A DNA stretch of 64,000 nucleotides from Corynebacterium hylobatis. GTDB lineage: Bacteria > Actinomycetota > Actinomycetes > Mycobacteriales > Mycobacteriaceae. The stretch is taken from positions 221,570 to 285,569 of the forward strand of contig NZ_RXHJ01000001.1 of NCBI RefSeq assembly GCF_003955685.1, written 5' to 3'. Numbering within the stretch: position 1 is the stretch's first letter; the number at the start of each line of letters is the position of its first letter. A program made the position numbers and the translations under genes. The notes beneath the pieces are model-generated. The model worked only from the letters and a program-made list of their open reading frames with translations. It did no database searches and was not told where the DNA came from. Shown piece after piece: positions 1 to 9,251 of this stretch.

Positions 1-459
1 GCGTGCCGGGTCCGTCGTCTTGTCGGAGAGGAGCTGGGTCAGCTCACCCTCACGGTCCAGGACACGGGAGAGTCGGAACAGCTCGTCCTCGACCTGTCCC
101 AGCTGACCCTGCTCCTCGGCGCCACGCAGGAAAGCGCGGCGGCCGAGGGCCACCAGACCTGCGCGGAACTCGCGGGGGGTGGACCAGGTGTTGGCGGCGG
201 CCTCGTTGAGCACCGAGAGGGTGCTGTCGGAGACCTTGCCGCCGAACACGGTCCGGATCAGGCCCGTGCGCTGCTCCGGCGTGGCGGAGGCCTCGGCGAC
301 CGCGACACGCAGGGCGCGGTCGCCGTCGAGAACCTCGACGACGTCGAAAAGCTCGGTGCCCGTCTGGGCGGCGACGGCGACGGCCTTGCCCGAACCCCGG
401 ACGAGACCGTCCAGGTGGGACTCAACCGTTGCTAGTGCTTCGCGGCTCGCTGCGTGCAT
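1..459 (-). CDS. atpH: F1Fo ATP synthase delta subunit (partial, C-terminus off the window)
   Basis: The delta subunit belongs to the peripheral stalk that ties the F1 head to the membrane b subunits. The reading frame starts at an ATG at 457-459 and is open to the window edge, so about 153 N-terminal residues are present. They begin MHAASREALATVESHLDGL and show the helical, Leu/Val/Glu-rich character of the N-terminal delta domain. The start lies five bases after the atpF stop codon, as expected in the atpBEFHAGDC operon, and the remaining subunit genes should lie beyond position 1. The family call rests on position and general sequence character. The operon context makes it secure. Confidence 0.93.
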   Translation of the reverse strand, partial: MHAASREALATVESHLDGLVRGSGKAVAVAAQTGTELFDVVEVLDGDRALRVAVAEASATPEQRTGLIRTVFGGKVSDSTLSVLNEAAANTWSTPREFRAGLVALGRRAFLRGAEEQGQLGQVEDELFRLSRVLDREGELTQLLSDKTTDPAR

Positions 460-464
460 GGCGC

Positions 465-1034
465 TCACTTTCCTGCCGGTGCGACGGTGTCGAGCTCGGA
501 CAGGAACGAGTCAATCGTGCCGGAACGCTTGGTGGCGTCGGAAAGCTCGCCACCGAGCAGACGCTCGGCCAGGTTGATCGAGTTCTGTCCCATCTCCTGG
601 CGAAGCTCTGCGACGACCTGCTCACGCTGGGCCGACAGCTGCTTCTCACCGGATGCGATGATGCGGTTGCTCTCCTCGGCGGCCTGTGCCTTCATCTCAG
701 CCTCGATGAGCTTGCCCTTCTCGCGGGCCTGCTCACGGATCTCGGCTGCTTCGGCACGGGCCTCGGCGAGCTGCGCGTTGTACTTCTCAAGTGCGGCCTT
801 TGCCTCGGCCTGTGCGGCCTCGGCACGCTGAATGCCACCCTTGATCCGGTCCTCACGCTCAGTCAGGACCTCCTGGAACTTCGGAAGAACGAACTTCCAG
901 AAGATCAGCAGGATAACGACGAGCGGAATGATGGACCAGACGATGTCGTATGCCTTGGGCAGGAGGATCGAGTTGCCGCCCTCGAGGGGAAGGGTCTCAG
1001 CCTCCTGTGCAAGGTAGTAAATGACGTTCGTCAT
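465..1034 (-). CDS. atpF: F1Fo ATP synthase subunit b
   Basis: Subunit b forms the peripheral stalk of the ATP synthase. The 189-residue protein has a short N-terminus, one hydrophobic membrane segment (about residues 29-50, [19 protein letters not shown]), then a long charged Ala/Glu/Arg/Lys helix without Pro (about 55-170) typical of the b dimer. The length matches actinobacterial AtpF. It lies 38 bases downstream of atpE and 5 bases upstream of atpH on the minus strand. No anomaly is seen. Confidence 0.97.
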   Translation of the reverse strand: MTNVIYYLAQEAETLPLEGGNSILLPKAYDIVWSIIPLVVILLIFWKFVLPKFQEVLTEREDRIKGGIQRAEAAQAEAKAALEKYNAQLAEARAEAAEIREQAREKGKLIEAEMKAQAAEESNRIIASGEKQLSAQREQVVAELRQEMGQNSINLAERLLGGELSDATKRSGTIDSFLSELDTVAPAGK

Positions 1035-1072
1035 GAGTCTCCAGTCTTAAAGGGGTGTGTTTCCGCTCGAAA

Positions 1073-1348
<276 letters not shown>

Positions 1349-1414
1349 TTAGACCGGGACTTCAGGTGGTGATTGAAGTGGGGTTATTCAGTTGGCCGCG
1401 AGGTTCGCGACTTG

Positions 1415-2212
1415 TCAGTGGGAGTCCGCGTGCAACGACAGCTCGATGTACACAGCAACCAGCAGGGCGAAGATGTACGCCTGCAGGAAGATGATGATGA
1501 CCTCGTAGAGCGTGAACGCGATAGCGGCGATGATGGTCACACCAGACAGTGCGGTCCAACCGTTCAGCTGCCAGAAGAAGAAGTTCGTGGCGGAGTACAG
1601 GAGGACCAGGATGAGGTGTCCCGCGAGGAAGTTCGCCATGAGACGAAGCGCGAGAGTGACCGGCCGCATGATGAACGTCGAGAAGAACTCGATCGGCACG
1701 ACAAGGATGTGCAGTGCCGGCGGAAGATTCGGGATGACCACCGAGGACTTGATGAACTTACCGAAGCCGTAACGCTTGGCTCCGGCGTAGATCATCGTGA
1801 TGTAGCCCAGGATCGCCAGCGCGATCGGCATGCCGATACGCGCGTTGGGCGAGATGTTCAGCCCCGGAATGATCGTCGGGAGGTTGAACGCCAGGACGGC
1901 GAAGAAGATGGTGGCGATGACCGGCAGGAACCGACGCCCCTCCTTCTTGCCCAGGATGTCCTCGGCGATGTGCACCCGGACGAAATCCAGTGCGAGTTCT
2001 GCGAAGTTCTGCAGGCCTGACGGAATCAGCTTGGTGTTCCGGAAGGCGACAAGGAAAAGGACCGCCAGAATGATCGTCATCAGAATGCGGACGAGCATCA
2101 GTCGGTCCAGTGCGAACCATCCGTTTGCGAAATCCTCAAACAGGATGTGGCCGTAGTATTGCCCCGGGAAAAATTCAGGATCCAGTTCGGGTGCGTGAAA
2201 CTCGCCCCTCAT
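1415..2212 (-). CDS. atpB: F1Fo ATP synthase subunit a
   Basis: Subunit a forms the proton half-channels next to the c ring. The 265-residue protein starts MRGEFHAPELDPEFFPGQYY, nearly the N-terminus known from C. glutamicum AtpB, which fixes the ATG at 2210-2212 although the frame stays open upstream. Five to six membrane helices follow. The family arginine lies in the segment LALRLMANFLAGH (about residues 190-202). The C-terminus ends IELSLHADSH. No good Shine-Dalgarno sequence precedes the ATG. A small inverted repeat (AACGC-TCA-GCGTT, 2225-2237) lies 13 bases upstream. First gene of the atp operon after a 479-base gap. Confidence 0.97.
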   Translation of the reverse strand: MRGEFHAPELDPEFFPGQYYGHILFEDFANGWFALDRLMLVRILMTIILAVLFLVAFRNTKLIPSGLQNFAELALDFVRVHIAEDILGKKEGRRFLPVIATIFFAVLAFNLPTIIPGLNISPNARIGMPIALAILGYITMIYAGAKRYGFGKFIKSSVVIPNLPPALHILVVPIEFFSTFIMRPVTLALRLMANFLAGHLILVLLYSATNFFFWQLNGWTALSGVTIIAAIAFTLYEVIIIFLQAYIFALLVAVYIELSLHADSH

Positions 2213-2691
2213 GGCCAGTGTTGTAACGCTCAGCGTTCTCTCCCGTGTTCGGGCCGTATGTGGAGTGTCATTTCCCATACGGTGCGATGGACGTCTGAAA
2301 ATCTCTTTCCGCCACCACCTCGGACTCCGTCGCACATCAGCGAAGGCGGTGACTGGGGATGTACCGCAGCCCTGTACGGCGGCACCGTGTTTCCACAGGT
2401 GCCGCTTCCACATGCCGGGGTAACCCGCAGGACAGCTTATCAGGGTGGTTCTGAATTCTCCCACGGGACTCAGAAATGTTTGCTGACGTGGCGCGATACA
2501 CCCCGCGCCACGCCCCCAATATGGCCTGTATCGGCAGCTTTGGGCGCGGCTGTAAGGTCCGTCACATGCGGGCGATCCTCCCGCCTCGCGGGGGTGATCA
2601 CCCCCGTTTTCCGCCCCCGATGCGGCAGTCCCGCTGCTTACCGACGCCCCCGTCGCAGCTCTTCGCCAGCCCTTCCGCAGGTGAACCGGAG
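2213..2691 (-). promoter_or_regulatory. Non-coding atpI-atpB intergenic region, probable atp operon promoter and leader
   Basis: No convincing coding frame fills this 479-base gap. It must hold the promoter of the atpB operon on the minus strand, but I could not fix -35/-10 boxes with confidence. Two structures stand out: a perfect 18-base palindrome at 2589-2606 and an inverted repeat at 2225-2237 just before atpB. Frames extending atpB upstream through this region have no family similarity. Confidence 0.4.
2589..2606. repeat. Perfect 18-base palindrome CGGGGGTGATCACCCCCG
   Basis: The sequence is its own reverse complement and contains a central TGATCA. It is followed on the plus strand by TTTT but has no upstream plus-strand gene to terminate. 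On the minus strand it lies about 85 bases after the atpI stop, without a T-run. It could be an operator, a transcript hairpin in the atp leader, or part of an atpI terminator. Confidence 0.5.
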
Positions 2692-3135
2692 CTAGTTCAC
2701 GTAGGTGACCCGCGCGGTGATCACGCCCCACACCTCGGTGGCCAGGACGATGATGAGCGCGACGACCGTGGTCACCAGCAGCGCGGTGCGGTCGTAGAAG
2801 GTCAGGTCACGGATCAGGAAGAGGACGACGAGGAGCACCACAACCTTGAGCAGCCAGCTGCCCAGGACCACCGCACCGGTGGTGGCCGGGTTGGTCGAGG
2901 AGGTGAACAGGACGCTCGCAGCGGTCAGCAGGACGAAACCACCGCCGATGGCCGCTCCGATCAGCACACCCCAGATGCCGGGGAGCTCGCGCACGCCGCC
3001 CCAGATCGCCAGCGAGATGATCGTGATGACAACGAGCGCGATGGTGCCGAAGCGCACCGCCCGCAGGAGCGGGCGGCGGGGGTCGTCGAATTCCGAGCGC
3101 GGGGCGCTCTCCGGTGCATTATCAGGAGTAGTCAC
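2692..3135 (-). CDS. atpI: AtpI-like membrane protein (ATP synthase-associated)
   Basis: A 147-residue protein with a polar N-terminus (residues 1-25) and four hydrophobic segments (about 29-50, 55-75, 88-107, 118-140), in the position held by the small AtpI-like gene upstream of atpB in mycobacteria and corynebacteria. AtpI-type proteins assist c-ring assembly or Mg2+/Ca2+ supply in other bacteria; the role here is inferred from position and topology. It follows wecA by 31 bases on the same strand and is separated from atpB by a long non-coding gap. Confidence 0.8.
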   Translation of the reverse strand: MTTPDNAPESAPRSEFDDPRRPLLRAVRFGTIALVVITIISLAIWGGVRELPGIWGVLIGAAIGGGFVLLTAASVLFTSSTNPATTGAVVLGSWLLKVVVLLVVLFLIRDLTFYDRTALLVTTVVALIIVLATEVWGVITARVTYVN

Positions 3136-3166
3136 GACTCCGGATCCTACCCGGCGGCCCCGGGCC

Positions 3167-4342
3167 TCAACCTGTGGGATCGGTGTGGACGACCACCTGG
3201 GTCGGCGGGGTCCGCCGACCCAGTTTGCCGGCGCGCAGCGGGATGAGGGTGACCAGGAACGCCACGACCAGCGCCATCAGCGTCAGGGCGACCGCCACCC
3301 GCACCGGCACCACGGAGAAGCTCACCGCTCCGAAGGCCACCACGCTGACCCACAGGTAGAGCACGAGCACGGTACGCCGGTGGGTGTGCCCCAGGGAGAG
3401 CAACCGGTGGTGCAGGTGGAGTTTGTCGGCGGCGAACGGCGAGGTGCCCTTGGCCAGTCGGCGCACCACCGCCAGAACCAGGTCCAGTACCGGAACGAAG
3501 ATCGCCGCGGCCACCACGATGATGGGACTCATCAGCGCCACCATGTCCGCGGTGCCGTAGAGGGACATGTTGATCTTGCCGGAGGCCGAGGTGGATGCGG
3601 CGGCCAGGAGCAGGCCGATGAGCATGGAACCGGAGTCCCCCATGAAGATGCGGGAGGGCTCGAAGTTGTGGGGCAGGAAGCCCAGGCAGATGCCCACCAG
3701 TCCGGCCGCGATGATGGCCGGCGGGTAGGCGGAGACCGCCCCACCCTGGTCGTGGAGGACCGTCAGGGAGAAGATCAGGATCGCCGCGCCGGCGATCATG
3801 CCCAGGCCGGCGGCCAGCCCGTCGAGGCCGTCGACGAAGTTGATGGCGTTGATCAGCGCGACGGTGAAGATGGTGGTGACGATCGTCGCCTGCAGCTGGT
3901 CGAGCACCACGGTTGTGCCGTCGCCGAAGGGCAGGTAGAGCAGTGTCCAGGACAGGCCGAGGACGCTGAGGATGACCGCGGAGAGCACCTGGCCGATGAG
4001 TTTGGTGATGGCGTCGAGCTCGAAGAGATCATCGAGCACGCCGACGAGCACGATGGCGAAGGCCGCCCACACCACGGCGTTCATCTCCGGGGTGATCGGC
4101 ATGAATCCCCTGTTCAACGCGGGCAGTTGGTTGGCCAGGAATACGGCGGCGAGGAAACCGGAGCACATCGCGACCCCACCCAGCCGCGGGGTGGGCTGGG
4201 TGTGGACATCGCGTTGCCGGATCTCGGCGATCCGGCCCGAACGCACCATGAGGGAACGGATGACACCCGTGGCGAGGTAGGTGACCGCGGCCGCCACGAG
4301 AATCACCAGACCGAGTTCACGCAGTGGGACACCAGCGCCCAT
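3167..4342 (-). CDS. wecA: Undecaprenyl/decaprenyl-phosphate GlcNAc-1-phosphate transferase (WecA/MraY family)
   Basis: Membrane glycosyl-phosphotransferase that moves GlcNAc-1-P from UDP-GlcNAc to polyprenyl phosphate; in Corynebacteriales it starts the arabinogalactan linker unit. The 391-residue protein has about eleven membrane segments. It carries family motifs in cytoplasmic loops: QPTPRLGG (about 48-55), the Asp-rich VLDDLFEL (about 90-97), NFVDGLDGLAAG (about 150-161), FMGDSGSM (about 215-222) and HLHHRLLSLGHTHR (about 300-313). The ATG at 4340-4342 gives the typical start; longer upstream frames are not homologous. It sits between the sua5-type gene and atpI, the same order as around Rv1302 in M. 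tuberculosis. Confidence 0.93.
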   Translation of the reverse strand: MGAGVPLRELGLVILVAAAVTYLATGVIRSLMVRSGRIAEIRQRDVHTQPTPRLGGVAMCSGFLAAVFLANQLPALNRGFMPITPEMNAVVWAAFAIVLVGVLDDLFELDAITKLIGQVLSAVILSVLGLSWTLLYLPFGDGTTVVLDQLQATIVTTIFTVALINAINFVDGLDGLAAGLGMIAGAAILIFSLTVLHDQGGAVSAYPPAIIAAGLVGICLGFLPHNFEPSRIFMGDSGSMLIGLLLAAASTSASGKINMSLYGTADMVALMSPIIVVAAAIFVPVLDLVLAVVRRLAKGTSPFAADKLHLHHRLLSLGHTHRRTVLVLYLWVSVVAFGAVSFSVVPVRVAVALTLMALVVAFLVTLIPLRAGKLGRRTPPTQVVVHTDPTG

Positions 4343-4359
4343 GGTGGACCCCTCCCCTT

Positions 4360-5019
4360 CTAGGCCCTGCTCCGCAGCAGTTCCGGCTCCACGCCGATGA
4401 CCTCGCCGATCCTCTCCGCCGAGATCGCGCCCTCCCGCAGGATGCGCGGGGCGGGACCGGAGAGGTCGATGATGGTGGAGGGCTGCCCCACCGGGGTTTC
4501 GCCACCGTCGAGGTAGACGGTCACGGCGGTGCCCAGCTGCTGTTTCGCGGCGATGGCGGTGGTGGGCGGCTCCTGGCCGGAGATGTTCGCGCTGGACACG
4601 GCCATGGGGCCGACCTCGCGGAGCAGTTCGATGGCCACCGGGTGCAGCGGCATGCGCAGCATCACGGTGCCGCGGGTGTCGCCGAGGTTCCACGGCAGCG
4701 AGGGTGCCTGGGGGACGACCAGCGAGAGCCCACCCGGCCAGAAGGCCTCCACGAGGGCCTGCGCCTGGGGGGTGAACTCGCGGACAAGGCCGCGGATGGT
4801 GTCCCAGGAGCCGACGAGCACCGGCACCGGCATGTCAGGGCCGCGGTGTTTGGTGGCCAGGAGATTTGCCACCGCCTGGTTGTCGAAGGCGTCGCAGCCC
4901 AGCCCGTAGAGGGTGTCGGTGGGCATGACGACCAGGCGGCCGCCGCGGGCGGCGTCGACGGCGGCGCGGATACCTTCGGCGCGTTCGGTCTCGTCGGCAC
5001 AGTTGTAGATGCGGCTCAT
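4360..5019 (-). CDS. L-threonylcarbamoyladenylate synthase (Sua5/YrdC/YwlC family)
   Basis: Makes threonylcarbamoyl-AMP from Thr, bicarbonate and ATP for the t6A37 modification of ANN-decoding tRNAs. The 219-residue protein has the YrdC core: the substrate-binding LVVMPTDTLYGLGCDA (about 29-44), KHRGPDMPVPVLVGS (about 58-72), WPGGLSLVV (about 95-103), LRMPLHPVA (about 121-129) and AVSSANISGQEPPTT (about 141-155). The length is nearer the short TsaC/YrdC form than full-length two-domain Sua5. It lies 4 bases downstream of prmC and 17 upstream of wecA in a compact minus-strand operon. Confidence 0.93.
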   Translation of the reverse strand: MSRIYNCADETERAEGIRAAVDAARGGRLVVMPTDTLYGLGCDAFDNQAVANLLATKHRGPDMPVPVLVGSWDTIRGLVREFTPQAQALVEAFWPGGLSLVVPQAPSLPWNLGDTRGTVMLRMPLHPVAIELLREVGPMAVSSANISGQEPPTTAIAAKQQLGTAVTVYLDGGETPVGQPSTIIDLSGPAPRILREGAISAERIGEVIGVEPELLRSRA

Positions 5020-5023
5020 GGGG

Positions 5024-5863
5024 CTACACCTTACTCGCGGTGACGAAGCGGGCCCGACCGGTCAGGTCGTGCAGCACCGCGATGTCCCGGAAACCGCCGT
5101 GAGCTGCCAGAACATCCTGCACCTCCTGTGAGGTGGTGTCGTCGTGTTCGATGCCCACCACTCCCCCGGGCCGCAGCAGCGCGTGGATGGTCGGTGCCAT
5201 CGCCTCAATGACGTCCATGCCGGATTCGCCGGCGAAGACGGCCTGCGGCGGATCGGCGTGCACCTCCACGTCCAGGTCAGGTGTCAGCGGGACATAGGGC
5301 GGGTTGGTCAGTACGAGATCGACCGTCCCGTGCCAGCGACTGAGCAGCTGCAGGTCCGTGGCATCACCCCGGATCATCTCCACGCCGGTGCCCTCCGCGT
5401 TGCGGCGGGCCCAGGCCAGGGCCTCCTCGTGCTTCTCGACGCCCACCACCTCCACCCCTGGCACCTCACGTCCGACGTAGAGCGCCAGGGCACCGGAGCC
5501 GGTGCACAGGTCCACCACGCGGGGTGAGAGGCTGCCGGCGAGCTGGCGCACGCCCCAGTCGGCCAGGACCTCGGTCTCGGGCCGCGGGATGAACACCCCG
5601 GGCCCGACGTGCAGGTCCAGCGCCCCGAATGGGGCCAGGCCGAGGATGTGCTGGAGCGGCTCACGCGCCTCCCGGCGGGCGACCATTCCCTCGAAACCGT
5701 CCGGCACTCCGTCACGCGAGCGCAGGGCGACCTCCATGGGGCCGACCTGCAGCAGGTGCGCGGCGATGAGGCGGGCGTCGACCGCCGGGGAGGGCACGCC
5801 TGCGGACGCGAAACGCTCCGCGGCGTCGGCAAGCGCGTCGCGGAGCGTACGGTGGGGACTCAT
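5024..5863 (-). CDS. prmC: Release-factor glutamine N5-methyltransferase PrmC (HemK)
   Basis: Methylates the glutamine of the GGQ motif of class I release factors using SAM. The 279-residue protein has a small helical N-domain (1-75) and a Rossmann methyltransferase domain with the SAM loop [13 protein letters not shown] (about 119-131) and the catalytic NPPYVPL (about 190-196), diagnostic of Gln methyltransferases. The ATG at 5861-5863 overlaps the prfA TGA by four bases (ATGA), so it is translationally coupled to the gene for its substrate RF1. The frame extends upstream within prfA, but only this start gives the family N-terminus. Confidence 0.95.
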   Translation of the reverse strand: MSPHRTLRDALADAAERFASAGVPSPAVDARLIAAHLLQVGPMEVALRSRDGVPDGFEGMVARREAREPLQHILGLAPFGALDLHVGPGVFIPRPETEVLADWGVRQLAGSLSPRVVDLCTGSGALALYVGREVPGVEVVGVEKHEEALAWARRNAEGTGVEMIRGDATDLQLLSRWHGTVDLVLTNPPYVPLTPDLDVEVHADPPQAVFAGESGMDVIEAMAPTIHALLRPGGVVGIEHDDTTSQEVQDVLAAHGGFRDIAVLHDLTGRARFVTASKV

Positions 5864-6939
5864 CCCTGGTCGGCCTCGAGACGCTCGGCGCGCTCGGCCG
5901 CCCGTAGGGCGGTGAACAGATCGTCGAGGTTGCCGTCGAGGACATTGTCGAGGTTGTTGGCCTTGAAACCGATGCGGTGGTCGCTGATGCGGTTCTCCGG
6001 CCAGTTGTAGGTGCGGATGCGCTCGGAACGGTCCATGGTGCGCACCTGTGCGGCACGGCCCTCGGCGGCCTCGGCATCGGCCTTCTCGCGCTCCATCGCC
6101 TCCAGGCGGGCCTGCAGGACCTGCAGGGCACGCGCCTTGTTCTGGATCTGCGAACGCTCCTTCTGACACGTGACCACGATGCCGGTGGGCAGGTGGGTCA
6201 GGCGCACGGCGGAGTCTGTGGTGTTCACGCCCTGGCCGCCCTTACCGGAGGAACGGTAGACATCGACGCGCAGGTCCTTCTCCTCGATCTCGACGGCGCC
6301 AGGCTCATCGGTTTCGGGGAAGACCATGACTCCGGCAGCGGAGGTCTGGATGCGGCCCTGCGACTCGGTCACGGGGATGCGCTGCACTCGGTGCACTCCG
6401 CCCTCGAACTTGAGGACACTCCACGCCCCGTCCCGGGACGGCGTCTTCGAACGGATGGACAAGGTCATGTCCTTGACTCCGCCGAGATCCGACTCGGAGA
6501 GACCCAGGACCTCCCAGGTCAGACCGTGCTTGTCGGCGTAGCGCTCATACATGCGCGCCAGGTCGGCGGCGAACAGGGCGGCCTCCTCACCACCGGCACC
6601 GGCCTTGATCTCCATGATGACGTCATCGGCGTCATGCGGGTCACGCGGGGCCAGCAGATCCGCCAACTGTTCCTCGAGCTCCACCCGACGAGCCTCCAGA
6701 CGCTCGGCCTCGGCGGCGAACTCCTTGTCCTCGTGGGCCATCTCGCGGGCGTCCGCGAGGTCCTCGCGCGTGCTCACCAGCTCTTTGTTGACCTTGATGA
6801 TGGGCTGCAGCTCCGAATAGCGCTTCGACAGCTTGCGGAACAGCGCCTGGTCACCGGCCGTGGCCGGGTCGGACATCTGCGCCTCGATGCCCTGGTACTC
6901 GGAGACGATGTCGTCTACCGCGGAGACATGTCCTGCCAT
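5860..6939 (-). CDS. prfA: Peptide chain release factor 1
   Basis: RF1 ends translation at UAA and UAG. The 359-residue protein has the usual layout: helical domain 1 (1-100), a codon-recognition domain with the PVTESQGR region (about 190-197; RF1 has a P-x-T tripeptide), the GGQ loop [17 protein letters not shown] (about 232-248) that triggers peptidyl-tRNA hydrolysis, and a helical C-domain. Its ATG follows the rho TAA with no intervening base, and its stop overlaps prmC. In M. tuberculosis rpmE lies between rho and prfA; here it is absent. Confidence 0.97.
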   Translation of the reverse strand: MAGHVSAVDDIVSEYQGIEAQMSDPATAGDQALFRKLSKRYSELQPIIKVNKELVSTREDLADAREMAHEDKEFAAEAERLEARRVELEEQLADLLAPRDPHDADDVIMEIKAGAGGEEAALFAADLARMYERYADKHGLTWEVLGLSESDLGGVKDMTLSIRSKTPSRDGAWSVLKFEGGVHRVQRIPVTESQGRIQTSAAGVMVFPETDEPGAVEIEEKDLRVDVYRSSGKGGQGVNTTDSAVRLTHLPTGIVVTCQKERSQIQNKARALQVLQARLEAMEREKADAEAAEGRAAQVRTMDRSERIRTYNWPENRISDHRIGFKANNLDNVLDGNLDDLFTALRAAERAERLEADQG

Positions 6940-8880
6940 TTAGGAGTAGTCCTCCTCATCCTTGTCGGCGGCCATCGGGGCGGAAGATGCGACCTGCAGG
7001 AGGAACTCGCCGTTGCTCTTGGTCTTCTTCAGCTGCCTGATCAGCAGATCGATGGCCTGCTGGGGATCCAGTGCAGACAGGATACGGCGCAGCTTGTGCA
7101 TGACGCGAGCTTCATCCGGTGCGAGCAGCAGCTCGTCCTTGCGGGTGCCGGAGGGGTTGACGTCCACGGCCGGGAAGACACGGCGCTCGGAGATCTTGCG
7201 GTCCAGCTTGAGCTCCGCGTTACCGGTGCCCTTGAACTCCTCGAAGATGACGGTGTCGCCAGCAGAACCGGTCTCCACCATGGCGGTGGCCACGATGGTC
7301 AGGGAACCGCCGTTCTCGATGTTGCGGGCGGCACCCAGGAAACGCTTCGGCGGGTACAGGGCGTTGGAGTCCACACCACCGGAGAGGATACGACCCGAGG
7401 CCGGGGAGGAGTTGTTGTAGGCACGGCCCAGACGGGTGATGGAGTCCAGCAGGACGACGACGTCCTTGCCCTGCTCCACCAGGCGCTTCGCACGCTCGAT
7501 GGCGAGCTCGGCGACCGCGGTGTGCTCTCCCGGCGGGCGGTCGAAGGTGGAGGCGATGACCTCACCGTTGACCGAACGCTGCATGTCGGTGACCTCCTCC
7601 GGACGCTCATCCACCAGCACCACCATGAGGTAGCACTCGGGGTTGTTCGTGGAGATCGCGTTGGCGATGTTCTGCAGGATCGTCGTCTTACCTGCCTTCG
7701 GCGGGGAGACGATCAGCGCACGCTGACCCTTGCCGATCGGCATGATCAGATCGATGACGCGGGTGGTCAGGATCTTCGGGTCCGTCTCCAGGCGCAGGCG
7801 CTGGTTCGGGTACAGCGGGGTCAGCTTGGCGAAGTCCGGGCGGTTGCGCGCCTCATCGAGGCTCAGACCGTTGGCGGTGTCGACGCTGACGAGCTGATTG
7901 TACTTCTGGCGGTTGCGGCCCTGGCCGTGGGTCTGCCCGCCACCCATGCGGACCTTGCCGGTCACGGCATCGCCGGCGCGCAGGCCGGAACGGCGGATCA
8001 GCTGGTTCGGGACGAAGACGTCCGCCGGGGAGGCGTGGTAACCGGTGGTGCGCACGAAGGCGACGTTGCTGTCCACGATGTCGAGGATGCCGGCGACATC
8101 GTGCAGGTCAGAAGAATCCTGCTGCTGATCCTGGTGCTGCTGCTGGCCACCATCGTGCTGGTCGCCCGCACGACCGCGGCGGTTGCGGCGGTTGCGGCGA
8201 CCGCGGCGGCCCTCCCCGTCCCCATTGTCGCTGCGCTGCTCGCGCTGCTCGCGCTGATCCCCGCGCTGGCCACGCTGACTGCGCTGCTCACGCTGTTCAC
8301 GCTGACCGCGCTGCTGCTGGCCCTGCTCCTGCTGGTCCTGCCCGGAGTCCTGCGGCTGCTCCTGCTCCTGGGTGCGCTCCTGGCGCGGCTGCTCCTGCGC
8401 GGCAGTGGAGTCCTGCGAGTGCTGCTGATTCTGCTCCTGCTGGTCCTGGCCGGGCTCCTGGTCACGCTGGCCATGACGGGCACGGTTGCGGCGGGCACGG
8501 CGGGCAGCGGAACGGGACTCGTAGCGTGGTTCCTCGGAACCGCCCTCCTGGGCGGTCTCAGTTGCCTCAGCAGAGGCCTCCGCCGGAGCAGCCTGCTCCT
8601 GCGCGGTCTCACGGGTCCGACGGGCCGGGGCGGTCTTCTCCGCTTTCTCTTCCCGCTCCACCGACTCAGGTGTGGCAACCGGGGCGGCTTGCTCGGCCGG
8701 GGCAGCTGCACGGGAACGGGGCTGGACGGCACCCGTCTGGATGGCGGTGATCAGATCACTCTTCCGCAGGCCGGAGACCCCCTTGAGGCCCTTGTCCGCG
8801 GCAATCTTGCGCAGCTCAGGGATCTTCAGCGACGCGAGGTCGGCCGGAGCGGCAGCGGTGGCGGTGTCCGTATCGGTCAC
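6940..8880 (-). CDS. rho: Transcription termination factor Rho
   Basis: Hexameric RNA-dependent ATPase that terminates transcription. The 646-residue protein is long for Rho because of an actinobacterial insert. Order: Rho_N SAP-like domain (about 12-50, ASLKIPELRKIAADKGL), low-complexity Gln/Arg/Glu/Asp-rich region (about 60-245), OSB RNA-binding domain (about 250-330) and RecA-like ATPase with Walker A SPPKAGKT (about 393-400) and Walker B region VVLLDSITRLGRAYN (about 478-492). The start is a GTG at 8878-8880 preceded by GAAAGGAC. It heads the rho-prfA-prmC-sua5-wecA-atpI run and is preceded by a leader of about 300 bases. Confidence 0.97.
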   Translation of the reverse strand: MTDTDTATAAAPADLASLKIPELRKIAADKGLKGVSGLRKSDLITAIQTGAVQPRSRAAAPAEQAAPVATPESVEREEKAEKTAPARRTRETAQEQAAPAEASAEATETAQEGGSEEPRYESRSAARRARRNRARHGQRDQEPGQDQQEQNQQHSQDSTAAQEQPRQERTQEQEQPQDSGQDQQEQGQQQRGQREQREQRSQRGQRGDQREQREQRSDNGDGEGRRGRRNRRNRRGRAGDQHDGGQQQHQDQQQDSSDLHDVAGILDIVDSNVAFVRTTGYHASPADVFVPNQLIRRSGLRAGDAVTGKVRMGGGQTHGQGRNRQKYNQLVSVDTANGLSLDEARNRPDFAKLTPLYPNQRLRLETDPKILTTRVIDLIMPIGKGQRALIVSPPKAGKTTILQNIANAISTNNPECYLMVVLVDERPEEVTDMQRSVNGEVIASTFDRPPGEHTAVAELAIERAKRLVEQGKDVVVLLDSITRLGRAYNNSSPASGRILSGGVDSNALYPPKRFLGAARNIENGGSLTIVATAMVETGSAGDTVIFEEFKGTGNAELKLDRKISERRVFPAVDVNPSGTRKDELLLAPDEARVMHKLRRILSALDPQQAIDLLIRQLKKTKSNGEFLLQVASSAPMAADKDEEDYS

Positions 8881-9200
8881 GGATGTCCTTTCGTTGCTTG
8901 ACCAGACCCTGGTGTGCCATGGGTGAATGCGTCATGCACCGGGCTGGAAGCCTTCTGTGGAGTTGAGCAACTCAACGTCGCCCGCCACCCCAGGGCATAT
9001 GTGCCTCGGGCGGCATGAACGGGGACGGAGCCGTACTTCGGTGGAGATCAGACCGGGCCGGACCGTGAAGGACCGCACCCTTCCAGGCCACGGCAACCGG
9101 CAGGCTGCACAGCAACAGAAGGTGGGTGGACGCGTAGGTCCGGGCGGACTGGAGGCCTGTGTGGAAAATCCCAGACCCCCGTCGATCTCCAGCCAGTGTA
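8881..9200 (-). promoter_or_regulatory. rho promoter (-10 TACACT) and long 5' leader
   Basis: On the minus strand a TACACT -10 box lies at 9195-9200, giving an untranslated leader of roughly 300 bases before the rho GTG. No convincing -35 was found. The leader contains a short inverted repeat GTTGAG-CAA-CTCAAC at 8962-8976. Rho genes are commonly autoregulated through such leaders; that is inference here. The 8881-9251 gap otherwise holds only the start region of the divergent acyl-CoA ligase gene. Confidence 0.45.
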
Positions 9201-9238
9201 GCGTATGCCGCTGACACAATCGCATCGACCCTCCGGGC

Positions 9239-9244
9239 TAGAGT
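9239..9244 (+). promoter_or_regulatory. -10 box TAGAGT of the acyl-CoA ligase gene (leaderless)
   Basis: TAGAGT ends seven bases before the ATG at 9252, so transcription would start at or within a few bases of the start codon. No Shine-Dalgarno sequence is visible, consistent with a leaderless mRNA. No -35 was recognised. Confidence 0.5.
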
Positions 9245-9251
9245 ATTGGGC

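Noticed and set aside
2213..2731. N-terminal extension of atpB (longer in-frame start)
   Set aside because: Subunit a in corynebacteria begins at MRGEFHAPELDPEFF-like sequence; the upstream residues are not family-like and cross the promoter region.
2846..4363. 505-codon open frame on the plus strand opposite wecA
   Set aside because: It is antisense to a clear membrane transferase gene, rich in His, Gly, Asp, Glu and Arg with no hydrophobic core, as expected from third-position GC bias.
5977..8901. 974-codon open frame opposite prfA and rho
   Set aside because: It mirrors two well-conserved genes and its Leu/Ala runs come from the antisense of the Gln/Glu/Arg codons of rho. No family resemblance or ribosome site was seen.
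8932..9225. 97-codon minus-strand frame in the rho leader
   Set aside because: Cys/Pro/Arg-rich with no ribosome site or domain; treated as untranslated leader, although a leader peptide cannot be excluded.
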